Notes under the pieces: generated by a model | What the model saw: the letters and a program-made list of their open reading frames with translations, nothing else | Told to the model about the DNA's origin: nothing | Database searches by the model: none | Part shown: positions 1 through 7,617 of the stretch, piece after piece | Layout: every line of letters begins with the position of its first letter | Numbering within the stretch: the stretch's first letter is position 1 | Translations under genes and position numbers: made by a program | Assembly: GCA_964619935.1 (NCBI GenBank) | Contig: CAZUGO010000079.1 | Location: 62,001-126,000, forward strand | From: CAZUGO01 sp964619935 | GTDB taxonomy: Bacteria; Planctomycetota; Phycisphaerae; UBA1845; CAIVHJ01 | DNA length: 64,000 nucleotides | Direction: 5' to 3'

Positions 1-31
1 TTTCCCCCGGTGCTGACTTGAAAGGAACACA

Positions 32-2854
32 ATGTTTCAAAGAACCCAATTGGTTCTGCTCGCCGGATGTCTCGTCAGTTGCGGGCCGGTGGCCATGCTG
101 CTGGGCAGCCCGCTGCCGCGCGATCCGAACAATCTGTACGGCCAGTTCGATAACGGGCTCAAGTACATCGTGCGCAAACACGACCTGCCGGCTGAGCGGG
201 TGGCGATGTACCTGCACATCAAGACCGGCGCCCTGAACGAGAGCGACACCCAGAACGGGCTGGCCCATTTTCTGGAGCACATGGGTTTCAACGGATCCAC
301 CCATTTTGCACCCGGCGAGCTGATCCCGCACATGAGCAAGATGGGCATGACCTTCGGGGCGCACAGCAATGCCCACACCACCTACCACGAGACCGTGTAC
401 AAGTTGTTCATGCCCGACAATACTGAGGAGTCGGTCAACACCGCAATGACCGTCCTGGGTGATTTTGCGAACGGCCTGCTGCTGCTGGAGGCGGAAATCA
501 ACAACGAGCGCGGCGTGGTGCTCGAAGAGTCGCGGTCGCGCAAGAGCGCCCAGGAGCGGATCCGCAAGGAACTCTTGAAGAACGTGCTGGCCGGCTCGCG
601 GATCGCCTCGCACGATGTCATCGGCATCGAAGCCCAGATTGCCGCCTTTCCCAAGGCCGAGTTTGACGATTACTGGAACACCTGGTACCGCCCGGACAAC
701 ATGACCCTCATCGTGGTCGGGGACATCGACCCGCAGGCCATCCTGGCCAAGGCCACGCCGGTGTTCGGCACGTGGAAGGCCCGGGCTGCGGCCCGCGACC
801 CGCTGGGTGCCCAACTGACCCCGATGAACGAAGCTCGGGCGTTCGTGATCAGTGATCCGGAGATGCCCGCGTGCCAGGTGCAGATCCTGGCGGTCAAGCC
901 CGGGCGCCCGCCGATGAGCAGTTTTGCCGAGTTTCGGTTCAACGAGGTCGAGAACATCGGCCCGTGGATCGTCAGCCGGCGGCTGGACGAGATGGTCAAG
1001 AAAGGCGAGGCCAACTTCTTCGGCGGTGGCTGCGCCGTCCAACCGCTGTTCAACGAAGCCATCCTGCCGCTGATCGCGACCGCCGGCATGCCCGAAAAGT
1101 GGAACGGTATGCTGGAGCAGGCCATCATCGAGCTGAACCGGGCGATTGAGCACGGCTTCACCGAGCAGGAGCTGCAGCTGGCCAAGGAAGCGACCATCTC
1201 CGATGCGGAACGGGCCGTCGAGCGCGAGGCCACGCTGGATGCCCGGGCGTTCGTCAACATGATCAGCGGGGCCGTCGGGCTGGACTACCCGATCCTGTCG
1301 GCGGCTCAGAACCTGGAACTGACCAAGCAGGCCCTGGCGGATGTGACGCTCAGCGAAGTGCAGCAGGTCTTTGTGGACAACTTCAAGACCGCCAACATGA
1401 CCTATGTGATCACCGCGCCACAGCGCGAAGGGGTGGCCTTGCCGACGTCGCAGGATGTGCTGGCCGCGGCGGCCGAGGCCTGGGCCCGCAAGACCGAAGT
1501 CCTGCAGCAGGCCGAGCGGATCACCGCGTTGCTGGAGCAACTGCCGCAACCAGGCCAGGTGGTCAGCCGGCAGACCGATCCGGACTTGCAAATCACCACG
1601 GCAACGTTCAGCAACGGCGCCGTGGTGCATCACCGGTTCATGGACTATAAGAAGGACGAGGCCACCATCACCATCACCTTCAGCGGCGGCATCATCGAAG
1701 AGACGGCCGCCAACCGCGGGGTCAGTTCGGTGGCCAGCCTGATAAACGCCACCTCCAAGCTGACCTCCACCCAGATTCGCGACTACATGACCGGAAAGAA
1801 GGTCAACGTCGGCGGCGGGGTCGGGCTGGACGCCAGCACCCTGCGGATCAGCGGCTCGCCCCAGCATCTGGAAACCGGCATGCAGTTGGCCCATCTGTAC
1901 ATCACCGACGGCAAGATCGAGCCGTCGGCCCTGGACGTCTGGAAGGAAGCAACCCTCCAGGAAATCGATCGCCGCAAAAACGACGCCCGCGCCCAAGCCT
2001 CCATGGCCATGGACCGCGTGTTCTACGGCGGGGACGTCCGCTTCATGGAGCTGACCGCCGAGCAGGTCGGGCGACTGACCACTGTCATGGGCGAGCAGTG
2101 GGCCCGGCGGATCAGCGGCAATGGGGCCATCGAGGTTGCCGTAGTGGGCGACATCCAATTGGAGCCGGCTCTGGAACTGGTCAGCCGTTATGTCGGCAGC
2201 CTGCCGCCGCGGTCCATGGGGGCTGCTGAGGCCCTGAACCCGTTGCGCAAGCTGAGTCGCGGCCCCGGACCGTATACCGATCTGGTGCGTTTCGAGACCA
2301 TTACCGACAAGGCGTTCGTTCGGGCCGGATTCGTCGGCACCGACGAGCGCAACGTTCAGGATCGCCGCCTGCTCAACATGGTCGGCCGGATCATTTCAGA
2401 ACGGATGATCAAGCGCATTCGCGAGGCCGAGCAATTGGTCTACAGCATTCGCTGCAGCAGCCAGGCCGCGTCGGCCGTGCCGGGAACCGGCATCATCGGA
2501 TCTTCCTCGTTCACCAAGCCCGAAAACGCCGAGCGGCTGGCCGACACCATCGTTGAGATGATGCGCGAATTTGCCGCCAACGGGCCGACCGCCGAGGAGC
2601 TGGCGACCGCCAAGAAGCAGGTTGCCACCGATTTGGAGCAAACCATGAAGGAGCCTGGATTCTGGCTGGGTCAACTGCAGGAGTTCAAGTACCGGGATCG
2701 CACCCTGGCCGAGCTGAAAGATCTGCCGGACGCCTACCAGGCGTTTACTGCCGAGCAACTCCAGGCCGGGGCCGCAAAATACTTGACCCCCGAAAACGTC
2801 ATCCGGTTTCTGGCGGTCCCGCAAACCGCCGCCGCGGCAACGCCCGCCGGCTGA
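32..2854 (+). CDS. M16 family zinc metallopeptidase, predicted lipoprotein
   Basis: Predicted zinc-dependent peptidase of the M16 (pitrilysin/insulinase) family acting outside the cytoplasm. The inverted zinc motif HFLEH is at residues 79-83, and the distal ligand fits Glu159 in NNERGVVLEE, the expected spacing of about 76 residues. The second, non-catalytic M16 half follows; its C-terminal part carries the substrate-contact motif LVYSIR. At 940 aa it matches the two-domain single-chain M16 proteases. The N-terminus has a short hydrophobic stretch ending in LAGC at residues 10-13, a good lipobox, so membrane anchoring is inferred. The ATG at 32 is preceded by AAAGGA at a suitable distance. 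It stands alone on this strand; the next gene is convergent. Substrate unknown. Confidence 0.93.
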   Translation: MFQRTQLVLLAGCLVSCGPVAMLLGSPLPRDPNNLYGQFDNGLKYIVRKHDLPAERVAMYLHIKTGALNESDTQNGLAHFLEHMGFNGSTHFAPGELIPHMSKMGMTFGAHSNAHTTYHETVYKLFMPDNTEESVNTAMTVLGDFANGLLLLEAEINNERGVVLEESRSRKSAQERIRKELLKNVLAGSRIASHDVIGIEAQIAAFPKAEFDDYWNTWYRPDNMTLIVVGDIDPQAILAKATPVFGTWKARAAARDPLGAQLTPMNEARAFVISDPEMPACQVQILAVKPGRPPMSSFAEFRFNEVENIGPWIVSRRLDEMVKKGEANFFGGGCAVQPLFNEAILPLIATAGMPEKWNGMLEQAIIELNRAIEHGFTEQELQLAKEATISDAERAVEREATLDARAFVNMISGAVGLDYPILSAAQNLELTKQALADVTLSEVQQVFVDNFKTANMTYVITAPQREGVALPTSQDVLAAAAEAWARKTEVLQQAERITALLEQLPQPGQVVSRQTDPDLQITTATFSNGAVVHHRFMDYKKDEATITITFSGGIIEETAANRGVSSVASLINATSKLTSTQIRDYMTGKKVNVGGGVGLDASTLRISGSPQHLETGMQLAHLYITDGKIEPSALDVWKEATLQEIDRRKNDARAQASMAMDRVFYGGDVRFMELTAEQVGRLTTVMGEQWARRISGNGAIEVAVVGDIQLEPALELVSRYVGSLPPRSMGAAEALNPLRKLSRGPGPYTDLVRFETITDKAFVRAGFVGTDERNVQDRRLLNMVGRIISERMIKRIREAEQLVYSIRCSSQAASAVPGTGIIGSSSFTKPENAERLADTIVEMMREFAANGPTAEELATAKKQVATDLEQTMKEPGFWLGQLQEFKYRDRTLAELKDLPDAYQAFTAEQLQAGAAKYLTPENVIRFLAVPQTAAAATPAG

Positions 2855-3233
2855 TCTCCAGCAACGCGCCCGCACACCACGCCCCCGGGCTGCCGGTCCA
2901 GCCGGTGCCCCGGGGGTGTGCGTGTTGACGGGTCCGTGGGTGGCAGGCGGGCCAACTCATGCCGGCACATCGGTCCTGTTCCGGCGAGGGGTCGTACCCC
3001 AGCGCGGTACGCGCCGGGCTCCGGCGCGGTAAGGGTTGCGCGGCGGCGCGGTACGGAATGGCTCCCGGCGCAGCACGCGCTGGACCGCAACACCCGGGGT
3101 GTGGGACCACCGATCCCGGCGATCAGGGCCCCCAGCCCTGCCGGGGGCTCGGACCCACGTGGGAGGACGGGGGCGGCACCCAGTCCGCAGGAGGGCGCGC
3201 TCGTCCCTTCCACGCAACAGCATCGAGGGGCTG
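2855..3233. other. GC-rich intergenic region between convergent genes
   Basis: Gap between the convergent M16 peptidase and corA genes. Several overlapping frames are open here, but only because stops are rare at this GC content; none shows a conserved domain or ribosome site. Apart from the hairpin near its left end I see nothing functional. Confidence 0.5.
2882..2916. terminator. possible hairpin terminator after M16 gene
   Basis: An inverted repeat of about nine base pairs with one bulged C begins 27 bases after the peptidase stop. Its arms are CCCCCGGGC and GCCCCGGGGG, and CCGG/CCGG sits inside the loop. There is no clear U tract, so factor-independent termination is uncertain. Confidence 0.35.
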
Positions 3234-4415
3234 TCACCCCGGGCGCTCGCCGGAATCGGTCTGCGATCCGGATCGCGCTTTGTCGTTGGAAGCGGTGGGC
3301 CCGGTCACGGGTTCGCTGCCGGTGAGCCAGCCCTTTCGCCAAATGAAGACCAGCAGGCTCAGGCCGACGCCGGCGATCACCAACAACGTCAACAAGTACC
3401 CATATGGCCAATTGAGTTCGGGCATGTTGGCGGGCAGCTGGGTGTTGAAGTTCATGCCGTAGATGCCGGTGATGAAGCTCAGCGGAATGAAGATCGTGGC
3501 GATGATCGTCAAGACCTTCATCACCTCGTTCATCCGGTTGTTGACGGCCGACATGTAGAACTCGCGCAGGTCGGAACACATCAGGCGATACGTATCCAGC
3601 AAGTCCAAGACCTGGACCACGTGGTCAAAGCAATCCCGCAAGTGGAACTGCGTATCCTGGGTGATCAGGGAGTGCGGGTCAGGCATCAACAGCGCCAGCG
3701 CGTCCCGCAGTGGACGGATCACGCGGCGCAGCAACAACAAGTCGGCGCGCACCTCGTGTAGGGCTTCCGCAAAGCGGGACGACTGGCCGATCGAAAGCTG
3801 CTCGTCGAGTCGTTCCATCCGTTCGCCATAACCATCGACCACCGGAAAATACGCATCGACGACCGCATCGATCAGCGCGTAGGCCAGATAGTCGGCTCCG
3901 GCGCGGCGAACCTGTCCGCGTGCCCTCCGCAGCCGCTCGCGCACCGGCTCGAGGCAGTCCGCGGTGTGCTCCTGAATCGTGAGCACGAAGTTCTTCCCGA
4001 CGAACATGCTGAGTTGTTCGCTCTCGGGGTGCTCGCCCCGATAGACCATCCGCAAGACGATGAACAAGTGATCACCGTACTCCTCGACCTTGGCGCGCTG
4101 ATGGACGTTGACGACGTCTTCCATCGCCAGATCGTGCAATCCGAAGATCTCGCTCAGGCGACGGAGCGTCTCGATGTCCCCCAGGCCGTCAACGTTGACC
4201 CAGGTGACAGACGTGTCATCGAGGAACGGCCGGACGCGACGCACATCGTCAAGGTCTTCTTCTTCCAAGCGGTCCGCGGTGTATTTGATGACATGAATCG
4301 CCGGCCGTGGCGCGTCGCTCCGTACTTGTACCGTGCCGGGCGTGGCCCCGGGCGGGGTCAGGCGGCGGATTCGCGGCGGCCTGCTGCGCCGCCGATGCGG
4401 ATTCCTAGGGGACAT
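3234..4415 (-). CDS. corA: CorA family magnesium/divalent cation transporter
   Basis: Inner-membrane divalent cation (Mg2+/Co2+) channel of the CorA/MIT family. The long N-terminal cytoplasmic domain is rich in charged helices. It is followed by two C-terminal membrane segments at about residues 299-322 and 340-359. The family signature GMN is at residues 320-322 at the end of TM1, followed by the short periplasmic loop NTQLPANMPELNWPYGY. Length (393 aa) is normal, with an extra basic N-terminal stretch and a hydrophilic C-terminal tail. The ATG at 4415 lacks a strong Shine-Dalgarno, so the true start could lie slightly downstream. It is transcribed away from the MpsC-like gene by a gap of about 160 bases. 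Confidence 0.93.
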   Translation of the reverse strand: MSPRNPHRRRSRPPRIRRLTPPGATPGTVQVRSDAPRPAIHVIKYTADRLEEEDLDDVRRVRPFLDDTSVTWVNVDGLGDIETLRRLSEIFGLHDLAMEDVVNVHQRAKVEEYGDHLFIVLRMVYRGEHPESEQLSMFVGKNFVLTIQEHTADCLEPVRERLRRARGQVRRAGADYLAYALIDAVVDAYFPVVDGYGERMERLDEQLSIGQSSRFAEALHEVRADLLLLRRVIRPLRDALALLMPDPHSLITQDTQFHLRDCFDHVVQVLDLLDTYRLMCSDLREFYMSAVNNRMNEVMKVLTIIATIFIPLSFITGIYGMNFNTQLPANMPELNWPYGYLLTLLVIAGVGLSLLVFIWRKGWLTGSEPVTGPTASNDKARSGSQTDSGERPG

Positions 4416-4573
4416 CGCTAGGGCGCTTCCACTTCAGGAGCACATGACGCCGTGGGCATGGACACACCACTACGGTTATACCTGGCGTGTGGTGCGTCGC
4501 CCGGACCGCCGGCGCCCAGAATGTCCGGACCCAAGACCGGCTCCGACGAGGACGGAGTTTCGAGATGACCGCA

Positions 4574-4954
4574 TTACTTTCTCTTGGGCTCACGGAAGAG
4601 AGGCGCCTCGGCCAGCGTGAAAATCACGACTTCCTCGCCGGTGACAGTGCTGATGTCGTGGTGTAGGCTGATCACGCCGACGTCGGTGACTTCCTGGACC
4701 ATCTTTTCCATGACCGGCCGCGCCGTTTCCATCAGTTGGATCCGGACTTGCTTGAGCAGATTCCTGCCGTTCTCGGGCGGGAGCGACTTGATCAGTTGCT
4801 GCTCCGCCGCGGTCAAGACGGACTTGAGCCGGACCACCAGAAGGTCGCCGACAAGGAAGGTGTGAATATCCTTGGGTCCCCGGCCCATGTATTCCTGTTC
4901 GAAGCGGCTCATGCCCTGGGAGATGGCGGCTTCGATTTCACCCTGCGTCCTCAT
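4574..4954 (-). CDS. DUF2294 / MpsC-like family protein
   Basis: Small soluble protein of 126 aa that fits the DUF2294 family, which includes MpsC of the Na+-translocating membrane-potential system. Typical features are the N-terminal AAISQGMSRFEQEYMGRGP stretch, the conserved GDLLVVRLKSVLTAAEQ segment and a C-terminal strand pair around VTGEEVVIFTLAEAP. I chose the ATG at 4954 because GGAGG lies five bases upstream; an in-frame TTG 21 bases earlier has no such site. No mpsA/mpsB partner is visible nearby, so the inorganic-carbon/Na+ role known for some members cannot be assigned here. Confidence 0.75.
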   Translation of the reverse strand: MRTQGEIEAAISQGMSRFEQEYMGRGPKDIHTFLVGDLLVVRLKSVLTAAEQQLIKSLPPENGRNLLKQVRIQLMETARPVMEKMVQEVTDVGVISLHHDISTVTGEEVVIFTLAEAPLFREPKRK

Positions 4955-5062
4955 ATCAACCTCCGACGTGTCCAAATGCCTCCCGTCTCAGGTCCGCACT
5001 GGTGTTAGCAGTGTGCCGAAACCTCGTCACCCCGGGGGGTTCCGCCTGTGTTTTCAGTTGGC

Positions 5063-5184
5063 GCGGCCATGCTCAACTGAGAGTTGGCATACAAAAGTGC
5101 TGCCAGATGATTAAGGAGGCCCACTGGCGTCCTCGGCACGCGGCTTGACCGTCTCATTGCCCGGTCGAACCCAATTCGCCCCCC
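5063..5184 (-). pseudogene. truncated tmRNA gene (5' half only)
   Basis: Contains the tmRNA 5' acceptor strand, the TTCGACCGGGC D-like segment, the GTGCCGAGGACGCC helix and the coding segment through the tag residues ANSQLSMAA. The sequence leaves ssrA homology immediately before the tag stop codon, so the stop, the pseudoknots and the whole 3' tRNA-like half are missing. Its own promoter -10 (TATAAT at 5221-5226, reverse strand) is retained, so a non-functional transcript may still be made. The intact gene is 1.4 kb away. Confidence 0.85.
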
Positions 5185-5286
5185 TTACCCTCTGGGCAAG
5201 CCATTCGGAGACCGCAATCTATTATAGCTTACCCGTACGCCCGGGTACACGAAAGGGCCCCTGACGCAACGCAAATGCAGATCCGC
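5063..5286. repeat. direct repeat copy 1 (ssrA promoter plus 5' half)
   Basis: About 223 bases nearly identical to 6556-6772 in the same orientation. Visible differences are a handful of substitutions and a 5-base insertion near 5186. The left junction falls exactly after GCGGCC of the tag stem. The right edge is near the shared GCAGATC. The flanks of the two copies are unrelated. Confidence 0.9.
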
Positions 5287-5289
5287 ACG

Positions 5290-5506
5290 ACTCGCCCGAA
5301 CCCCGGTTCCCCGGGTGGCATGCTCCGTACCCCAGGCGGGCAGCGACCCAGTGGGAGCCCAGTTCGGGTTTCACATATGGCACAACGTTGATCGTTACGG
5401 CTGCCAGAGCAAAGCGCTTGAAGCTACTCCAGTAGTGCTCTTGGCGTAGCGCGATCTCCTGCCATAGGCACGAAAGAATGTTTTTCTCGTCAAAGGTGTC
5501 CGCCAT
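5290..5506 (-). pseudogene. 5' fragment of an unidentified, possibly membrane protein gene
   Basis: Starting at MADTFDEKNILSCLWQEI, about 50 residues look like real protein: a charged N-terminus, then a hydrophobic stretch FALAAVTINVVPYVKPEL. The reading then becomes random-looking and runs into the displaced ssrA promoter copy. It is most simply an N-terminal remnant cut off by the rearrangement. I cannot name the family. Confidence 0.35.
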
Positions 5507-5510
5507 GGCT

Positions 5511-5765
5511 CTACCGCGCTGTGCTGACCCAGGAGGATCCCGTACCGTCCAACCATTCTAGACTCCGCGCATGACCATGGCAAGATGATAGACACGGGGT
5601 CAGAGCGCCGGGAACCGCACACCGGCAGGTCGCGAGAGGCAGATGTTGTAGTTCACGCTCAACTTCGGACGGGATGAGAACCTCTCCGTAGAGCTTGGGC
5701 AGCAGTTCTACCGCCTGAATGAGCACCAAATAGTGGAGTGGCGAGGTGTCGGAAACGACAATCAC
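5511..5765 (-). pseudogene. truncated PIN-domain toxin (DUF3368-like)
   Basis: The first 40 or so residues, beginning MIVVSDTSPLHYLVLI and including LYGEVLIPSEVERELQH, match the start of DUF3368/PIN-domain ribonuclease toxins. They contain the first catalytic Asp (SDTSPL). After ELQH the sequence turns into unrelated low-quality reading, and the remaining roughly 100 residues with the other acidic catalytic positions are absent. The start overlaps the upstream antitoxin stop by 4 bases (ATGA), the usual antitoxin-toxin arrangement. Judged non-functional. Confidence 0.7.
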
Positions 5766-6022
5766 GACGCGGAGCGGATGGTCTTAGCCGAATGAAGCTG
5801 TTCCGCTAATTCATCGGGCGTGAGCAGGTCTTCAGTGACGTTATGCCGCTTGAGAACGCCATCTGTCTCGAACCTGGACAAGCCGAGACCCTGAGCAAGC
5901 TCGTGATGGCTGAGCTTTTCTTGACGGTAAAGCTCAACCAGCATCGCTTCCTTGCCGGCGGCGGCAAGGTCGCCCTTCAGCTTCTCTTCGATGGGATGCG
6001 GCAATTCCATGTTGATGCTCAT
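5762..6022 (-). CDS. UPF0175 family antitoxin-like protein
   Basis: Full-length 86-aa small protein of the UPF0175 type. It has an N-terminal beta/helix region (MSINMELPHPIEEKLKG), then KEAMLVELYRQEKLSHHELA and an HTH-like GLGLSRFETDGVLKRHNV. These proteins are commonly encoded just upstream of, and overlapping, DUF3368 PIN toxins, which is exactly the order here. The partner toxin is truncated, so this is likely an orphan antitoxin left in a decaying module. Predicted role: DNA binding and toxin neutralisation in the cytoplasm. Confidence 0.75.
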   Translation of the reverse strand: MSINMELPHPIEEKLKGDLAAAGKEAMLVELYRQEKLSHHELAQGLGLSRFETDGVLKRHNVTEDLLTPDELAEQLHSAKTIRSAS

Positions 6023-6323
6023 GCGAATACCTTACACCAACTCCGAGGCCATCCTGCGGCCCGCGATGAATTTGTTTGAGCGTGTGCGGGCTCAACGATC
6101 ACCGGGGCTTCAGGACAGACGCTGCGAATCCTGGATCTGGTGCAGTGGCGTCATCCTGCCAAGTGCATTCCCCAAAGCGTGAGGCACTACCCAATGAGTA
6201 CCCAGTAAAACCGGTTTTCTTCGGTTTCTAACCGCCGCGACTGGTCAGGGCTGGTCAGGTCGAGTTCGCCGCAAGTCCCTCGCAATCCCGGTTTTAGGTT
6301 GCGTGCTTGCAGATTTCATCCAA
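6023..6323. other. intergenic region between ssrA 3' end and antitoxin
   Basis: About 300 bases with no credible gene. It holds a near-repeat of TACCCA around ATGAG (6188-6204) and scattered AACCGG/CCGGTT motifs near 6209-6230 and 6290-6298. It could be debris of an element that used the ssrA 3' end as target, but I see no integrase reading here. Confidence 0.4.
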
Positions 6324-6676
6324 TGGAGGCGGCGGGAATCGAACCCGCGTCCCGTGACAGGTCAGGGCAAGTTTCTACGTGCGTAGTTCGTCATTTGATT
6401 CTCGACGCGGATGACGCCGGCGAACAGGCTGCATCGTTGTCCAGCTCGACTGATTTCTCATGGGCCGCGGCCAGAGCAGCGCGGACACACCAGCCTGCTG
6501 TCATCGTTCACGCCCGCCAGCAGGCGTCGCGGGGTGGACGGGCCGCTTAAATTAAGCGGCCATGCTCAACTGAGAGTTGGCATATAAAAGTGTTGCCAGA
6601 TGATTAACGAGGCCCACTGGCGTCCTCGGCACGCGGCTTGACCGTCTCATTGCCCGGTCGAACCCAATTCGCCCCC
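6324..6676 (-). ncRNA. ssrA: transfer-messenger RNA (tmRNA)
   Basis: Complete one-piece tmRNA, 353 nt, rescuing stalled ribosomes with SmpB. The 5' end GGGGGCGAATTGGGTTCGACC pairs with the 3' acceptor strand CGCCTCC, which is preceded by the T-arm GCGGGTTCGATTCCCGC. The internal GTGCCGAGGACGCC...GGGCCTCGTTAA block matches the conserved region upstream of the tag. The resume codon GCC opens a tag reading ANSQLSMAA, stop TAA, with the stop inside a perfect GGCCGCTTAA hairpin. CCA is not encoded after the discriminator A. The 3' half is unique in this window; the promoter and 5' half are duplicated at 5063-5286. Confidence 0.95.
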
Positions 6677-6772
6677 TTCTGGGCAAGCCATTCGGAGACC
6701 ACAATCCATTATAGCCGACCCGTTCGCCCGGGTACACGAAGGGCTCCTGGCGCAACGCAAACGCAGATCTGC
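6556..6772. repeat. direct repeat copy 2 (intact ssrA 5' half and promoter)
   Basis: The parental-looking copy of the repeat, contiguous with the intact tmRNA 3' half. See 5063-5286 for the displaced copy. Confidence 0.9.
6708..6713 (-). promoter_or_regulatory. -10 element of ssrA promoter
   Basis: A perfect TATAAT on the reverse strand lies 31 bases upstream of the mature tmRNA 5' end. The primary transcript should therefore carry a short leader removed by RNase P. No good -35 hexamer is seen at 17 bases (TGTACC). The element is conserved in the displaced copy at 5221-5226. Confidence 0.7.
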
Positions 6773-6975
6773 GGGCTGACCGTCGCCAGCCGGCCGCCCC
6801 CGGTTTCAGCAGGGCCACAAGCAATTGTGCCGAATCGATTGGAACTGGCGACGTCGGGAGGCAGGCCGCTACAGCCAAGTGGCGGCCGACCGGCTAAGAT
6901 ATCCACAGGTGGCCGGCCCTGGTGCGCCGGCCAACACAGCGGAACCCGCGCACGGACCGATGATTGTGGCTGCTC

Positions 6976-7446
6976 ATGGCGGACCTGGACGTCAACATAA
7001 CTGAGGCGCACTGCCCGCAGTCTGCGGTCAGGCCCGGGCGGCGGTTCACCCCATACCGCTGGGCCCTGGCAGGTCTGGGGCTGGTGTGCGTGGGTGTGGG
7101 GGCGCTGGGGGTCTTTGTCCCCGGGCTGCCGACCACCATTTTTCTGATCGCGGCATCCTACCTGTTCACGCGCAGTTGCCCCTGGCTGGAGCAGCGGCTG
7201 ATCCGCAACCGTTTCTTCGGGCCGTTCCTGTCCTGTCTGGATGGAGCCCAACCCATGCCCCGGCGGGCGGTGGTCGCCGCGCTGCTGCTGATGTGGAGCT
7301 TCAGCGCACTTGGAACCATCGTGCTGTATCGCACCACAGCCTTGCCGATCGCGCTGCTGGTGCCCATTGCCGCGGCCATCGGGACGATCTTCGTCATCCG
7401 GTGCGGTCAGCCGCGGCCGCGCCACCAGGATTCTGCTGCCGCTTGA
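6976..7446 (+). CDS. DUF454 (YbaN-like) inner-membrane protein
   Basis: 156-aa polytopic membrane protein of the DUF454/YbaN type. After a hydrophilic N-terminus, the diagnostic stretch is GVFVPGLPTTIFLIAASYLF followed by the SCPWLEQRLIRNRFFGPFL region. Two further hydrophobic segments follow (VVAALLLMWSFSALGTIVL and LPIALLVPIAAAIGTIFVI). The ATG at 6976 is preferred over a TTG four codons earlier. Function of the family is unknown. It is a single gene between ssrA and a convergent secreted-protein gene. Confidence 0.85.
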   Translation: MADLDVNITEAHCPQSAVRPGRRFTPYRWALAGLGLVCVGVGALGVFVPGLPTTIFLIAASYLFTRSCPWLEQRLIRNRFFGPFLSCLDGAQPMPRRAVVAALLLMWSFSALGTIVLYRTTALPIALLVPIAAAIGTIFVIRCGQPRPRHQDSAAA

Positions 7447-7550
7447 GTTCATTCCACGAGGACATGCCCACGCAATCCGTGAGCCCGCCACCGCCGCGTA
7501 ACAGTTCCCGAAACGGCACAGCAGGTGGGGACCCGGTTCCCGAAATGAAA

Positions 7551-7583
7551 CGGCCCGCGGTGCGCCAGAGGCACCGCGGGCCG
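7551..7583. terminator. bidirectional hairpin terminator
   Basis: A perfect 13-bp stem (CGGCCCGCGGTGC / GCACCGCGGGCCG) with a 7-base loop lies between the convergent DUF454 gene and the Cys/Asp-rich gene. It is well placed to end both transcripts, though there is no U tract. Confidence 0.6.
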
Positions 7584-7617
7584 CGATCATCATCTCACCG
7601 GGTGGATCCGGGGGTCA

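Noticed and set aside
2734..3761. Overlapping long open frames on both strands between the peptidase and corA
   Set aside because: They have no start context or domain, and they are Arg/Pro/Gly-rich as expected from out-of-frame GC-rich DNA.
5063..6676. Two-piece (permuted) tmRNA
   Set aside because: The right-hand gene has 5' and 3' acceptor strands, tag and stop in the usual linear order, so it is a one-piece tmRNA with a separate 5' duplicate.
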